From NCBI GenBank assembly GCA_905221605.1, contig CAJNDS010002202.1, positions 331,501 through 395,500 of the forward strand: a stretch of DNA of 64,000 nucleotides. The letters run 5' to 3'. Each line of letters begins with the position of its first letter. Position 1 is the stretch's first letter. Shown here piece by piece: positions 44,236-55,580 of this stretch. The DNA is from Symbiodinium natans. Its lineage: Eukaryota; Sar; Dinophyceae; Suessiales; Symbiodiniaceae. Below the pieces are notes generated by a model. The model was given only the letters and a program-made list of their open reading frames with translations, was not told the origin of the DNA and searched no databases. The position numbers and the translations under genes were made by a program.

Positions 44236-45404
44236 TTTCACCGGCAGGACAGCTACTTCCCGGAACTCTGAATGAACTCACCAATGTGTCTTGGAGGTCT
44301 TGGACACTCCTCAGGATGACCCTTATCTGACGGTTTAGGGTTTAGGGTTTAGGGTTTAGGGTTTAGGGTTTAGGGTTTAGGGTTTAGGGTTTAGGGTTTA
44401 GGGTTTAGGGTTTAGGGTTTAGGGTTTAGGGTTTAGGGTTTAGGGGCCTTATCTTATCCGCGGTTGTGACACACCTAAACCCTAAACCCCTAAACGCTGG
44501 ATGACTTCAGGAGTAGCAATACTACCCCTACTTCAATACAGGGATTTACGAAAATAGGGGACCCCAAATAAATACCCAAATAGTAGGATCCCCTTATATA
44601 TATATATATATAGTAAGGACCCCAACAAGGCATCCAGAAATATCGTAAACCCCGATAGGGCTGAGGGGGTTCGAACCCCTAATTAAATAGTGTCGATGGT
44701 AGCAGCTTCTGAGCTTGAAAGGTGAAAAACTGATAAGTGATTTTGGGGCTTTAAATCCCAGAAGCCTGCAGCCGAAACCCTAAACCCTAAACCCTACACC
44801 CTAAACCCTACACCCTACACCCTAAACCCTAAACCCGAAACCCCAAACCCGGCCCCAGGCCTCCTCCTCCGGTGGCGGCCTCGCCGCCCCGGCCGGGCGG
44901 CGCTGGGGGGCGCGGGGCTCGGGCCTGAGGAAGGTTTATGGTTTAGGGTTTAGGGTTTAGACAGCTAGGGTTTAGGGTTTAGGGTTTAGACAGCTAGGGT
45001 TTAGGGTTTAGGGTTTGGGGTTTAGGGTTTGGGGTTTAGGGTTTCGGGTTTAGGGTTTGGGGTTTAGGGTTTAGGGATTAGGGTTATAGGATTTAGGATT
45101 TAGGGTTTAGGGTCTATAATTAATAATTTAGGGGAAAAGCCACCGAATCACAACCCCCAGCGAACCAAAAAGGAGCCAGGAGTAGAACGAAGCCAAAGCC
45201 ATTCCGGTTAGGGTTTAGGGTTAGGGTTTAGGGTCTAGGGTCTAGGGTCTAGGGTTTAGGGTCTAGGGTTTAGAAATTTAGGGTTTAGGGTTTGGGCTTT
45301 AGGGTTTAGGGTTTAGGTTCAAGTATTAGGGCATACTTTGGGGACCATTGAGCACCCCCCCCCCCCCCCCCCGAGTGGTGTGTGTGTGAAACCTGCTCCG
45401 AGCC

Positions 45405-45956
45405 AGCAGTAATCAACAGAGCAATGTCATCCATCCAGTTTGGAATATCCGCAAACATTGGTGGTGCCGTCGCCAATGTCACAAGGTGCACTTGAGCCTC
45501 CGCCAGTTCCTCTGAAATACATGGCAAGACACAAGCGAAGATCAGCTGAACAACATGTCTGCTGTAGGACTTCCAGGCGCGGTGCCCGCGGTCGTTGTGT
45601 GCACCTGCTCATGTCTTGTGCTTGTGGCGAACCAAGTGTCTTGAAGCAGCAGCGCCCTGTCATGTTCGCAATGTCCATGAGATTTGCTCCTTTGAGCACC
45701 ACCTACAATCGCTTGCGAAGTTTGATCGCCAGCTCTGGAAATGTCGTCCTTGTGCTTCAAGCAAGAACTCCCATATGGTGGCATAGAATGCCGAAGCTCC
45801 ATCTATGAAGACCACTGCACCTGGTTGCTTGAACAAAACGAAAGGGATGGATATGCGCTTGCACACACGTAGAAGGCAATCCGATCGCACTGCCTCTACG
45901 AATGCCAGCCGTTGAGCCCCCACTCTCTCAAGAACCTCAAGCAATCCTGTCCTCAT
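45405..45956 (-). CDS. Multi-exon or frameshifted gene fragment
   Basis: Three coding-like minus-strand segments lie in order but in different frames. The first (45956 to about 45705) encodes GLLEVLERVGAQRLAFVEAV, then SDCLLRVCKRISIPFVLFKQ and PGAVVFIDGASAFYATIWEF. The second (about 45702-45620) encodes VVLKGANLMDIANMTGRCCF and ends at AGCAG followed by GTGCAC, a good donor. The third (about 45515-45405) encodes EELAEAQVHLVTLATAPPMF and ADIPNWMDDIALLITAGSEQ, ending at CAG followed by GTTTCAC. Introns explain the change from second to third (TTTCAG acceptor); the first change needs a short intron or a frameshift. It is preceded directly by CCCTAAA repeats and followed by a poly-C run. The family is not recognised. 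Confidence 0.45.
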
Positions 45957-46587
45957 GGCTAAACCCTAAACCCTAAACCCTAAACCCTAAACCCTAAACC
46001 CCAAACCCTAAACCCTAAACCCTAAGCCCTGAACTAGGGGCTTTGGGGGTTTGTCAGGGTCTTGCCCGGTGGCCTTCGCTGCCTCTCCGTCTGGCTCCCC
46101 GTGCGCATCAACCCTCCTGAAAGTTTAGGGTATCATTTTGTGGGTTTAGGGTTTAGGGTTTAGGGTTGAGGGTTTAGGGTTGAGGGTTTAGGGTTCTGAA
46201 AGGTTCAGAGGCTTATCAGGGAACCTATAAGCCCTAAAAACCAGGGACTTAGTGCAGGGAAGCGCCAAAAACAACATGCTCCAGCAATATACGGTTTAGG
46301 GTTCAGGGTTTCGGGTAAAAACTTCCTTGTATAACAGACATGTACGGTTTAGGGTTTAGGGTTAAACCCTGCTGCAGATGGGCAATGTCAGGGTTTAGGT
46401 TTCACGTTTCATGCTCGGAGCCTGGCAGCAGCGAGCCTCAAAACAAGGGATCAGGGCGGATGGCCGAGTTTAGGGTTTAGGGTTTAGGGTTTACGGAAAA
46501 GCAGATGCGTCCAAGGCCCCAGTCTTTCTTTCGGGAAATAGGGCAGTCTATTTTTTTTTTACGGTTAAGGGTTTAGGGTTTAGGGTT

Positions 46588-46785
46588 TTAAGGGTCCATG
46601 ATGCCATATTATCATCTACTTGGGCCCCAGACTTCTTACATAGGAGGTACTTTAAGGCCCAAGTATACCCTATTTACTAGGCTGCCCAGTATTAAAGGGG
46701 TTGATAAGGGAACCTAAACCCCTCAAAAAGGGAATAAGGGTACTACTGGGCATCCTAGACTTTAAGGCCCAAGTATACCCTATTT
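46588..46785. mobile_element. Family B hairpin interrupted by a family C hairpin
   Basis: A partial family B copy (AAGGGTCCATGATGCC to AAGTATACCCTATTT) contains an inserted family C element at 46676-46758. The 27-bp sequence from ACTTTAAGGCCC to CCCTATTT occurs on both sides (46649-46675 and 46759-46785). The distal end of family B is lost. Confidence 0.7.
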
Positions 46786-46961
46786 CGGCACACGGAAGCG
46801 TCCGTAGACCCACAAGATGATGGGCTCGTCGAGCATGCGCTGAGTGTCCAGGCTCCATCTGTGCTAAACCCTAAACCCTAAACCCTCTAAACCCTAAACC
46901 CTAAACCCTAAACCCTAAACCCTAATTAAACCCTAAACCCTAAACCCTAAACCCTAAACCG

Positions 46962-47040
46962 TGTTTTGAGAGCATCTGAATGGGAGGCGGACTGTTGGTG
47001 TCCATGACGAACCGGCAAAAAACAAACATCATCTGCATTG
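46962..47040 (-). CDS. Possible short exon
   Basis: After a GGCAATGCAG acceptor-like site the minus strand encodes MMFVFCRFVMDTNSPPPIQM and then LSKHG before entering ITS. The codon pattern is plausible; the family is unknown. Confidence 0.27.
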
Positions 47041-47449
47041 CCAAGGATCCTCGTTACTGCGCCCAGGCAAGGGCAAAGAAATTCACAGCCATCTTAACCC
47101 TAAATACCGAACGCCCGAAAACCAAACCCTGAACCAACAACCCTACAATAATTCCCTCAAGCCCCACAACCCTAAACTCAAAACCCCTAGCAGGTCTTCG
47201 GCTAGGGGCTTATAGGGTTTGGGCTTGAGTTTAGGGCTTAGGGCTTGGGGTTTAGGGTTTAGGCTTTTATTCTACCACCCTAACAACTTCTGAGGAAATC
47301 TACAAGCAAGGCAGGATTCCGGTTCCAAAAGTAAACCCTAAACCCTAAACCCTACACCCCTAAACCCTAGACTCCAAACCCTCACACCCTAAAACCCTAA
47401 GCCCTAAACCCCAAACCCTGACCCCTAAACCCCTAAACGGTAACCCCTA

Positions 47450-47513
47450 AAAACCACGATGAGCCTGGCCCAGTCCGACGCGGAGTCGGCTCGGGAGCGT
47501 TGGAGGATCTCAG
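47450..47513 (-). CDS. Coding-like island
   Basis: The minus strand encodes EILQRSRADSASDWARLIVV. CTGAG precedes ATCCTCC as a possible acceptor, and GCCAG followed by GCTCATCG could be a GC donor. The plus strand is also open here (MSLAQSDAESARERWRISGD), so the strand is not certain. Confidence 0.3.
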
Positions 47514-48304
47514 GGGATCTTCACGGGGCTTTTAGTAGCTTGATAGGGTTTAGGGTTTAGGGTTTAGGGTTTAGGGTTTAGGGTTTAGGTTTAGGGTTTA
47601 GGGTTTAGGATTCAGGCTTTAGGGTTTAGGGATACCGATTTAGGGTGTTTAAGAGGATTAAGCATTGTTTGTTAAAAGGGCTTAGGGCCTGTTCAGGGTC
47701 TAGGGTTTAGGGCTTTATGGGGTTTAGGGGTTTTAAGGCCTTTATAGGGTTTTCGGGTTTAGGGATTCGGGGTTTAGGGATTCGAGGTTTAGGGGTCTTA
47801 GGTGTTTTGGGGGGGTTAGGGGTTTAAAGGGACGACTGGGGTTTTAGGGGGTGTCGGGCTTTTCTAGGGTTTTGTGTGTGTGTGTGTATGTTATTTTTTT
47901 TGGGGGGGTACATGTTTTAGGGTTTAGGATTTGAGGTTTTAGGGGTTTATTGACCTTGACCTACCTGGGACTTGAGGAGTTTGGGTTGATTCTTGGTAGT
48001 GCAGCAGCCAGATTTCAATGAGGGCACCCAAAGGCTTGGCTACTTGTTCAGGGTCTAGGGTTTAGGGTTTAGGGTTGAACCAACAATCATGGGCAAAAGG
48101 GTACCATTGGGCTACCAAGTACTTGGGGTTTAGGGGGTTTAATATACAGGTTTGGTTCTAGGGTTTAGGGATTTTAGGGGTTTATTGAGGGTTTAAGGTT
48201 TAAGGGTTTGGGTTTATAGGGTTTAGGGGCTTGGGGGTTTAGGAGGCTTCGGGGGTTTAGGGGCTTCGGGGTTTTCGGGTTTAGCAGATTAGGTTTAAGG
48301 GTCT

Positions 48305-48446
48305 CGGACTTAGCCAGAACGACATGGTCCCAGTTCCGTCCACAGTCCATCCATACATTGAACAGCTCGTTCTTCATGAGCATGGGGCTCAGCTTAACTG
48401 GGAAGGCCTTGCGATTCTGGCACTGTCGATTGAAGGCATTCCAGGT
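48305..48446 (-). CDS. Coding-like exon with WNAFNRQ and ELFNVWMDCG motifs
   Basis: After a CACAAAG acceptor-like site the minus strand encodes TWNAFNRQCQNRKAFPVKLS, then PMLMKNELFNVWMDCGRNWD and HVVLAKSE. Tryptophan-rich segments of this kind (LFxxWxxxGxxW) occur in many predicted proteins of Symbiodiniaceae as far as I recall, but I cannot name the domain. Downstream the frame runs into ITS-derived LNPKP sequence. It is probably a single exon. Confidence 0.42.
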
Positions 48447-49141
48447 CTTTGTGGTGGGTCACGGGATCGGCCGGAGTGCAAATTCCAGGTAGGGCTTTAT
48501 GTTTCTCTATAACGAGAACTGGAGCAAAACTCAGTGAATCTTCGGGTAGGGGCTGTTCTTTTGCTCGGTGCCCTTCGGGCCGTTCTTGTGCTCGATTGCC
48601 TTCGGGCCGTTCTTCCGGCCGGTGTTGAAAGATTTGGGTTTGGGGCGAAAAGGTTAGGAGGTTTGGGGGTTTAGTGTTTAAAGGTCTTCGGGTGTAGGGT
48701 TGAAAGGCTTTGGGGTTAGGGTTTCAGGTTGAGGGTTCACCGGTTCAGAGCAGGAGCTTTCAACCCTAAACCCAGAAACCGCCTAAGCGCCTAAACCCTA
48801 AACCCGAACCTTAAACCCTAAACCCTAAACCCTCCACCCGACACCCGGGTTGAGGGTGCTGAGTTACGTGGGGGGAGCTGAACCCACAGAACTCCACACT
48901 TGAAACCCCGTCACCCGCCTGCTCCCGCTGAAGGGGTCCAGACCTGGTTGTGTCATAAGATCGTTTGTCGGCGTGCGGGCTTGTTTAGGGTATAAGGGTT
49001 TGGGGTCTAGGGTTTAGGGTTTAGGGCTCAGCGCTCAAGATCTTCTGTGGGTTGTTTAGGGTAACGGTTTTGGGCTTACAGTGTTCCTCGGTCCTCTACA
49101 ATCTATGGGGTATATGGTCGGGTTTACGGGGGCCTGCAGAA

Positions 49142-49262
49142 AAAAACTCCAAAAAGTTGGAACGTCGCTATCCCCATACCCCAAAAGGTCTACTACAGGG
49201 AATCCCAGCTCTCATCATGCTTAAAAAAATGTTCCAACTTTCAGGAAAGTACCATATAGAGT
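49142..49262. mobile_element. Dispersed repeat, family L, copy 2
   Basis: Has inverted segments AAAAAGTTGGAAC and GTTCCAACTTTC. Otherwise as copy 1. Non-coding. Confidence 0.6.
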
Positions 49263-49680
49263 CGCCACTAAGCTAAGAAAACACAGGTGCACGTACCCTC
49301 AACCCCTAAGGCCCCTAACCATCAAGACCATCGGACGCTCCCCAAAACCCTGCAGTTTGGGGTTTAGGGTTTAGGGTAATTTTAGGGTTTAGGGTTTCGG
49401 GTAACCACAACCCCGAAAAAAGCCACCACCACAGAATGGAGGGAGCCCGGGCTCCCCTGCGGGGCGCGCGGCCGAAGGAGGAGAATCCCGCAGTGGTGGG
49501 CCGTGCGCGCGCCGAATCCTGGGGTGGTTTAGGGTTTAGGGTTTAGGGTTTAGGGTTTAGGGTTTAGGGTTTAGGGTTTAGGGTTTAGGGTTTAGGGTTT
49601 GGGGCTTGGGGCTTGGGGTTTGGGGACTACCTGGGACTCTATTTACCTACAGTTTGGTAGTAACCCCTTAAAGCAGAAGG

Positions 49681-49890
49681 TACTTGGAGGTTCATGGTAC
49701 TTCTGAACCAATTATAACTGTACTCATAGCTGTACTTATAAGCCCCTTTAAGTGCCCTAATATGGTTATAAGTGCAGTTAGAAGTACAGTGTTACATGGT
49801 GAATAAGTACCTTAAGTGCCCTAATATAGTTATAAGTGCAGTTAGAAGTACAGTTTTACATGGTGAATAAGTACCTTGAACCTCCAAGTA
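49681..49890. mobile_element. Hairpin element, family E, with a 63-bp tandem duplication
   Basis: Ends TACTTGGAGGTTCATGGTAC and GTACCTTGAACCTCCAAGTA. A segment from TTAAGTGCCCTAATAT to GGTGAATAAGTACC is repeated in tandem (about 49749-49811 and 49812-49874), lengthening the right arm. Confidence 0.7.
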
Positions 49891-50249
49891 GAACCCAGAA
49901 GGCTGTAGGCAAAGAGAGCCCCAGGTAGGGGCTAGGGTTTAGGCGCCGAACCCTGCCGTGGTGGAGGGTCAAGTCTCCACCCGGCGTTTTGGGTATGCAT
50001 AATATATATATATACATATGTATGTATGGATGTATGTATGTATGTAATATGTGTAGAGGCGTTATAGGCAATTTTTAGGGTTTAGGGGCTTAGGGGCTTA
50101 GGGTGAGGGTTAAGGACGCCCCTTCAGGGGTTTCAGGTTTTGGGTTCTAGGGTTTCGGACACACTAAACTCTCAAAACCTCCGGAGTCCACAAGTCTCCT
50201 AGCCCACTAAACCCTAAGCTTGCTACTTAGTAGTGGTGAATTGGGGTTT

Positions 50250-50612
50250 AGGGTTTAGGGTTTAGGAGGGAAGTAGGTACCTCCTTCCCCCTCAGATGCC
50301 CGTGAAGGGACTTTATGGGGTACCTCACTTGAAAAATCCCCCTACCAGCCCTCCCCTTCCATTGACCCGCAAAACCTAAAACTTGCCTTACTGCGGCAGG
50401 CCGAAAGTTCGTCGCACTCACAACATAAGACAAGAAGACAGCAGAACACCCCCCCCTTAGACTCCTGCACTCCAAAAGCGCCAGGTCCTCCTCTGGAACA
50501 ATAAAATAGTATAAGTTTATTCCAGGGATTAATTCCTCCGCTGGCCAGGCTAGGACAAAACCATGATGCAGTACTCCGCTGTCCTCCGTCAACTTTGTCT
50601 TGTCAAGAGCGA
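50250..50612 (-). CDS. Unrecognised coding region, likely one exon plus read-through
   Basis: The minus frame is open from about 50612 and encodes FVALDKTKLTEDSGVLHHGF, VLAWPAEELIPGINLYYFIV and PEEDLALLECRSLRGGCSAV, then less convincing sequence that ends in translated ITS (LLNPKP). Hydrophobic and charged residues alternate as in a folded domain. TATGTT followed by GTGAGTGCG near 50440 is a good donor, so the true exon may end there. I do not recognise the family. Confidence 0.42.
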
Positions 50613-51607
50613 CGAAACTTTATTACCGGTCATGTAATCATTTAAGACCTTAGGGGCAGGGGGGCCGTGGTACTGGGGATTCTGTGACAACTGAAGGTTG
50701 CTAGCTTCTGGCAACTCCTAAATCCTCAATAACACGGCAGCAAAAAAACCTCTACCCTGAATCATCGACGTTTTCACTCCTCATAAGACAGGGAGCGGGG
50801 GTCCAGCACCAATATTCCACATAAGCCCTTAACAAGCAAGAATAGGGAAAAAGGGCCCTCAAACCCCCGAAGCCTAAACCCTAAACCCTAAACCCTAAAC
50901 CATAAACCCTCAACCCTAAACCCTAAACCCTACCCCCTAAAACCCCATCAAACCCTGACTGGGGCCGTGTGCGGGGCGCGACGTCGACGAAGCTGCGCCC
51001 GCACCGGGTCGCCCTGTTCTCACAAGGGGTTTCGGGCTTTGGGCTCTGGGTTCAGGGTAGGGTTTCGTATAGGGTTTGGGTCCCAATCACGTTTTGACCG
51101 GTCTGCTTTGACCGAGCTATTTTTTGGAACTATGTTTTTCGTTTGGGGGGGGGGGGGGGGGCACAGGGGCAGAAGGCGGGGGGGGGAGGGCACGGGGGCA
51201 GAAGGCGGGGGGGGGGGGGGGGGGGAGGGGGGCAGAAGGCGGGGGGGGGGGGGAGGGGGGGCGGGGAGGGCGGGGGGGGAGGGAGTGCGGGGGAGGGAGG
51301 GGGAGAGGGAAAGGTGGGGTGGTGTGGAGGTTTTAAGCAAATTCAGAAATTTGGATTAATTTACTTAAACTCAGCTTGTCAGCTGTTTAGACAAATAACT
51401 TGGGACATTCAGAATGATATCACATACAATTTCCATTTTTGTAGTCTTGAGGGTTTCGGGTTTAGGGTTTAGGATTTAGGGTGTAGGGTTTGGGGCTTAG
51501 GGTTTCGGGCTTCGGATGTAGGGTTGGGAGTTTGGGAGTTAGCGTCTAGAATACCCGATAGCCCCAAGTCAAAAGACACAAAGGCCATAATTATGGGTTA
51601 CTTCGGT

Positions 51608-51720
51608 TGGCTAGACCCAGGAATGACCTAGGATGAAAAAAGCTTCCCCTTTTTTGGTTAAAGGACGGGAAACTAAACTCCAAGAAAGGGAATACGGGCC
51701 CACTATGGTTCCTGGGTCGG
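51608..51720. mobile_element. Hairpin element, family C-like
   Basis: Ends GGCTAGACCCAGGAATGACC and GGTTCCTGGGTCGGGGC; interior AAAAGCTTCCCCTTTTTTGG and AAAGGGAATACGGGCCCACT. Diverged from copies 1 and 2. Confidence 0.5.
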
Positions 51721-54700
51721 GGCAGTCAGCTTGAGGGTGGAGAGAGCCCCTGCGCCCCATGCTAAACAGAGGTACCCGCAGCCTACACCCTACATCCTGA
51801 ACCCTAATGTTGGACCCTGTTTAGTAGGGGCCTCCTCGTTAAAGTCCATTTGGCCGAACTACTCAGGACACCCTGACTGTTTGCGGGTCCCTCTTTAAAG
51901 TCAGATCGTCCGGGCGCCGTAAGAAAATTCCGTGTGGCGCGCCTTTAAAACAGATAGCCGGGCATCGCTGCCCCTTTTAAACTTATCTAAACTCCTCCCG
52001 ATTAAAGTCATATAAACCCCCGGGAGCGTCTAAACAGGGACAGATCCGGCCTCGACCAGGGGGGGGGGGGGCCCACACATTGAAGAGGGTCCAACATTAA
52101 GAAAGAACAGTGGACACTTTAGGCCCTCAAACCTTCGCCCTAGGCCCGAAACTCCCACACGGCCTGACTAGCACCCTTTTCTAGGCAGAACTGCCCCCGG
52201 CCCAGAAACACGTTTACTGGATGGACAATGGGTGGTGCCGTTGGCGAGGGGTCGAATTTAGTTTGAAAACCCCAGAAGGCAATGGTTTGGGTGCTGGCAT
52301 GTGAAAGCTCACAACCCAGCATCAGTGAAACTTGCTGGACTGCTTTGGGAATATGTCATTCGCAGGACATGCTGCCCCTCCACACCGCTGGGCGTGCCGG
52401 GGCGCCATTTCCACGTAGTATATACTGCCCTAAACCCTAAACCCTACACCCTAAACCCAGAAACCCGAAACCCTAAACCCCAAACCCCGAACCCTTCTCA
52501 GAGGCGCGCTTCCGGTCACAGCTGCGGTTGTGGCTGCCATGGATGCCTCCCGAGGCGAGCACGACTACTAAGGTGTCAGGGGTTTAGGCTTTAGGGTTTA
52601 GGGCTTATAGGGTTTAGGGTTTAGGGGTGTAGAGTTTAGGGCTTATAGGTTTAGGGCTTCTAGGGTTTAGGGCCCAGGATTTAGGACTGTCGGTTTTGGA
52701 ACTTACGGTTGATGCTTTTTTGTTGAGGGCATCTTAGGTTTCGGGGTCTTCTGGGGCTTGAGGTAATTCAGGATTGGGCTTTCAAAAACCCAAACAATAC
52801 CCTGACGCACACCGAAAGCGCTTAGCAACCCTTCTTGAAGGCACCCAAAAGCCCAAGACCTAAACTCAAGCCCGGAAAGCCCTTAGCCCTGCAGAAAGCG
52901 CCTGTAGGGTTTAGGGCTTAAGGCCCTGAATCCTAAACCCTAAACCCTAAACCCTAAACCCTAAACCCTAAACCCTAAACCCTCAGACTTGGGGAGGGAG
53001 GTCCCGGCCCGCCTGTCTCTCTGCATCCATGGAGGCCTTCGCGATGCGCGCCTGGCTGGCTAGGGTTTAGGGTTGAGGGTTGAGGGTTCAGGGTTCAGGG
53101 TTTAGGGTTTATAGGGTTTATAGGGTTATAGGGTTATAGGGTTTAGGGTTTAGGGTTTAGGGTTTGGGGTTTAGGGTTTAGGGTTTAGGGTTGGGCCGGG
53201 GGATGTTTGGGGTTTAGAGTTTAGGGCTTTGGGTTGAGGGATGTGTGGGGCTTAGGGTTTGAGATTTGGGGTTTTAGAGATCTTTTTTGGTGAGGTTAAC
53301 CCTAAACCCTAAACCCTAAACACCCAAAACTGAAACCGAACCCTAGCAGTCCGGGGTCCCCAGCCATCTCCGCGTCCGCACGCAGGCGACGCACCTGACG
53401 CCAGGACTCAAATCTTAAACCCTGCTTTAGTATTTAGGGTTTCGGGTTTAGGGTTTAGGGTTTAGGGTACCCTAAAACCCGAAACCCTGAACACTTAACC
53501 CCAAACCCTAGCCTAGAACAAACTACACCAACCAAAAACCTCTATACCTCAGCACTCCGAGGCCTGTCCTTCTCCGCTGGCTGCCGGCTAAACCCTCAGC
53601 CCCCAAAACCCTCCAAGGAGGGGTCCCCCTAGTTATAAGTAGAACTCTAAGCGCCCCAATATGGCATATGGGAGGCTTCAACCGTAGGGTTTAGAGCTTT
53701 GAGTCAAGCACACACCTGTTTTTGCTTTCAATGTAGTTCGTGATCAGCCAAAACACTCGAAAAGAAGGAACGCGAGTATCACTGTACCTCCACCGCAACA
53801 GGGGCCGAGCCGATCTTTACAAACCCTAGACCCTAAACCCTAAATCCTAAACGCTTCCCATAACAAGGAGGATTTTGGCTTGAGATTTGGGAGGTGCAAC
53901 CGGCCTCGTTTCCGAGCCGCTTCTTTGCCAGCTCCTGACATGTTGAACCCTAAACTCTATTCACCTTCAACCCTAAACCCTAAACCCCAAACCCTAAACC
54001 CTAACGCTCCCCCAAGCACGAAAACTTTGAACTTGAAACAACACACGCGACCCTGCACCCTAGACACCCTACATGATGTCCTAAGCCCCGAAACCATAAA
54101 CTCTGCACCCAAACTCCGTACTCTAAGCCCTATAGATTCCCCACCCCTTCAACCACACCTGGTTTTATCTAGGGGTAACCTATGCAACCATAACAAAGCG
54201 CAGATTTTCAAAGACATGGCAAACATCGTTTTTGAAATACGGGTGCGAAGGGCACTCTGTAGGGATGATTTTGCAAGCAGGGGTCAGCCATTGTTGGTTT
54301 TACGCGACAAGCCGCCGCACTATAAGAAGTGCACCTTCACGTTCTATGTTTTTTTTTTTTTTTTTTGGGGGGGGGGGGGTTCGGGGTGGAGGGGTGGGTG
54401 GGTGGGGGGGGATTGGCATGACGTGCCTTTTGTTTGGGGGTCTGGATTGTGTTGAATTCGCTTGCTGCTGTTGTTGTTCTTCTTCTTCTTGAAAATACCT
54501 TGTAAGTCTCAACCAACTAAACTTCCTCAACCCTCAGCCCTATAATCACCCTAAACCCTAAACCCTAAACCCTAAACCCCAAACCCTAAACCTTAAAACC
54601 TAAGCCTCACACTGAAGCAAGCCCTGTTCGCCTCTTTCTCTCGTTCGAGGTTGCCGCGGCGGACCTCGCGGCCAGGCGATCTTGGGAGCTGCCGCCAGGG

Positions 54701-54790
54701 TTTAGGGTTTAGGGTTTAGGGTTTAGGGTTTAGGGTTTAGGGTTTAGGGTTTAGGGTTTAGGGTTTAGGGTTTAGGGTTTGGGGTTTTGC

Positions 54791-54902
54791 TAGGCTGCCC
54801 AGTAACCTAGGCTTAAAAAGGGTGCCCTTTTTTGCGTGAAGGGGTTTATAAGGGACCCTAAACCCCCCAAAAAGGGAATAAGGGTACTACTGGGCATCCT
54901 AG
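54791..54902. mobile_element. Hairpin element, family C, copy 1
   Basis: Ends TAGGCTGCCCAGTAACCTAG and ACTACTGGGCATCCTAG; interior AAAAAGGGTGCCC, TATAAGGGACCCTAAACCCC and AAAAAGGGAATAAGGG. About 112 bp, non-coding. Confidence 0.72.
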
Positions 54903-55321
54903 AGAATGTGATGTTGAAGTCCGTCTTGGGCTTGAAGGGTTTTTAAGGCTGAGGGTTCTGAGTTTAGGGTTTAGGGTTTAGGGTTTAGGGTTTAGGGTTT
55001 AGGGTTTCGGGTTTAGGGGATTGGGAGCCTCAGCACCAGAACACAGAAGCCCGAACGAAAAAGGAAAAGGAGCCCTAAACACCTCTTTAGTCAGCTTTAG
55101 TCCGACTTGAGAATGAGAACATAGATGAAATTAGATTCTACTTCTCATAGTCAAAATAATGTGCTTTAAAATTAGGAGGAAATAGATGAGCTGATCTACT
55201 AGGCCCTTACATCCGAGAGGCCGTAGCAATAGCTGCAAGACAGGTGCATCTTCTTATGGGTTTAGGGTTTAGGGTTTAGAGTTTAGGGTTTAGGGTTTAG
55301 GGTTTTAGGGTTTAGGGTTTG

Positions 55322-55580
55322 CCACCAAGGGCCCGAGGTTGCGAATGAGGCCGCGCAGTGTGTGAAGAAAACCTTCTCCCATCGACCCTCTGCGACACAA
55401 CTCATCCTAGGCCAACAAGCCCTCGACAAGGTCGCCTCGCTTATCCATGTCGCCCAAGTTGGCCTCCTCCATGTAGTCGGGCGCCATGACCTGTAAGGCG
55501 AGCCTGTAGGTGGCGTTTCCCCAGTCCTCCGCATCAAATTCGCCCAGAGAGGGTGCAGCCGCCTGACTTTCGCCACTCTT
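55322..55580 (-). pseudogene. Acidic coding region with an in-frame TAG
   Basis: The minus strand is coding-like from 55580: APSLGEFDAEDWGNATYRLA, then LQVMAPDYMEEANLGDMDKR, then GDLVEGLLA, a TAG at 55407-55409, and in the same frame DELCRRGSMGEGFLHTLRGL ending at IRNLGPLVA where ITS begins. Keeping one frame on both sides of the stop argues for a nonsense change (CAG to TAG would be one step), a sequencing error, or an intron I cannot place. Another frame gives a longer ORF but with poor composition. The family is not recognised. Confidence 0.4.

Larger units (their letters stand above)
36760..45300. repeat. ITS mosaic, 36.8-45.3 kb
   Basis: ITS at 36961-37045 (C), 37614-37706 (C), 38138-38190 (C), 38560-38790 (TTATAGGG variants), 38905-38960, 39340-39412 (C), 39456-39520 (C), 39620-39712, 40345-40395 (C), 41280-41352 (C), 41454-41545 (C), 41635-41685, 42270-42335 (C), 43497-43640 (CCCTATAAA), 43710-43880, 43945-44045, 44334-44445, 44770-44850 (C), 44935-45130 and 45210-45310. 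TTC/TTA microsatellite at 37140-37305. GC-rich stretch without a gene at 44850-44930. Confidence 0.85.
45957..54790. repeat. ITS mosaic, 46.0-54.8 kb
   Basis: ITS at 45957-46030 (C), 46140-46190, 46862-46965 (C), 47340-47420 (C), 47540-47630, 48780-48835 (C), 49365-49402, 49525-49625, 50875-50960 (C), 52430-52495 (C), 52575-52680, 52928-52985 (C), 53061-53200, 53298-53330 (C), 53440-53515 (junction), 53960-54002 (C), 54550-54600 (C) and 54695-54790. A C-strand-free stretch at 51720-52330 holds no gene I can support. Confidence 0.85.
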
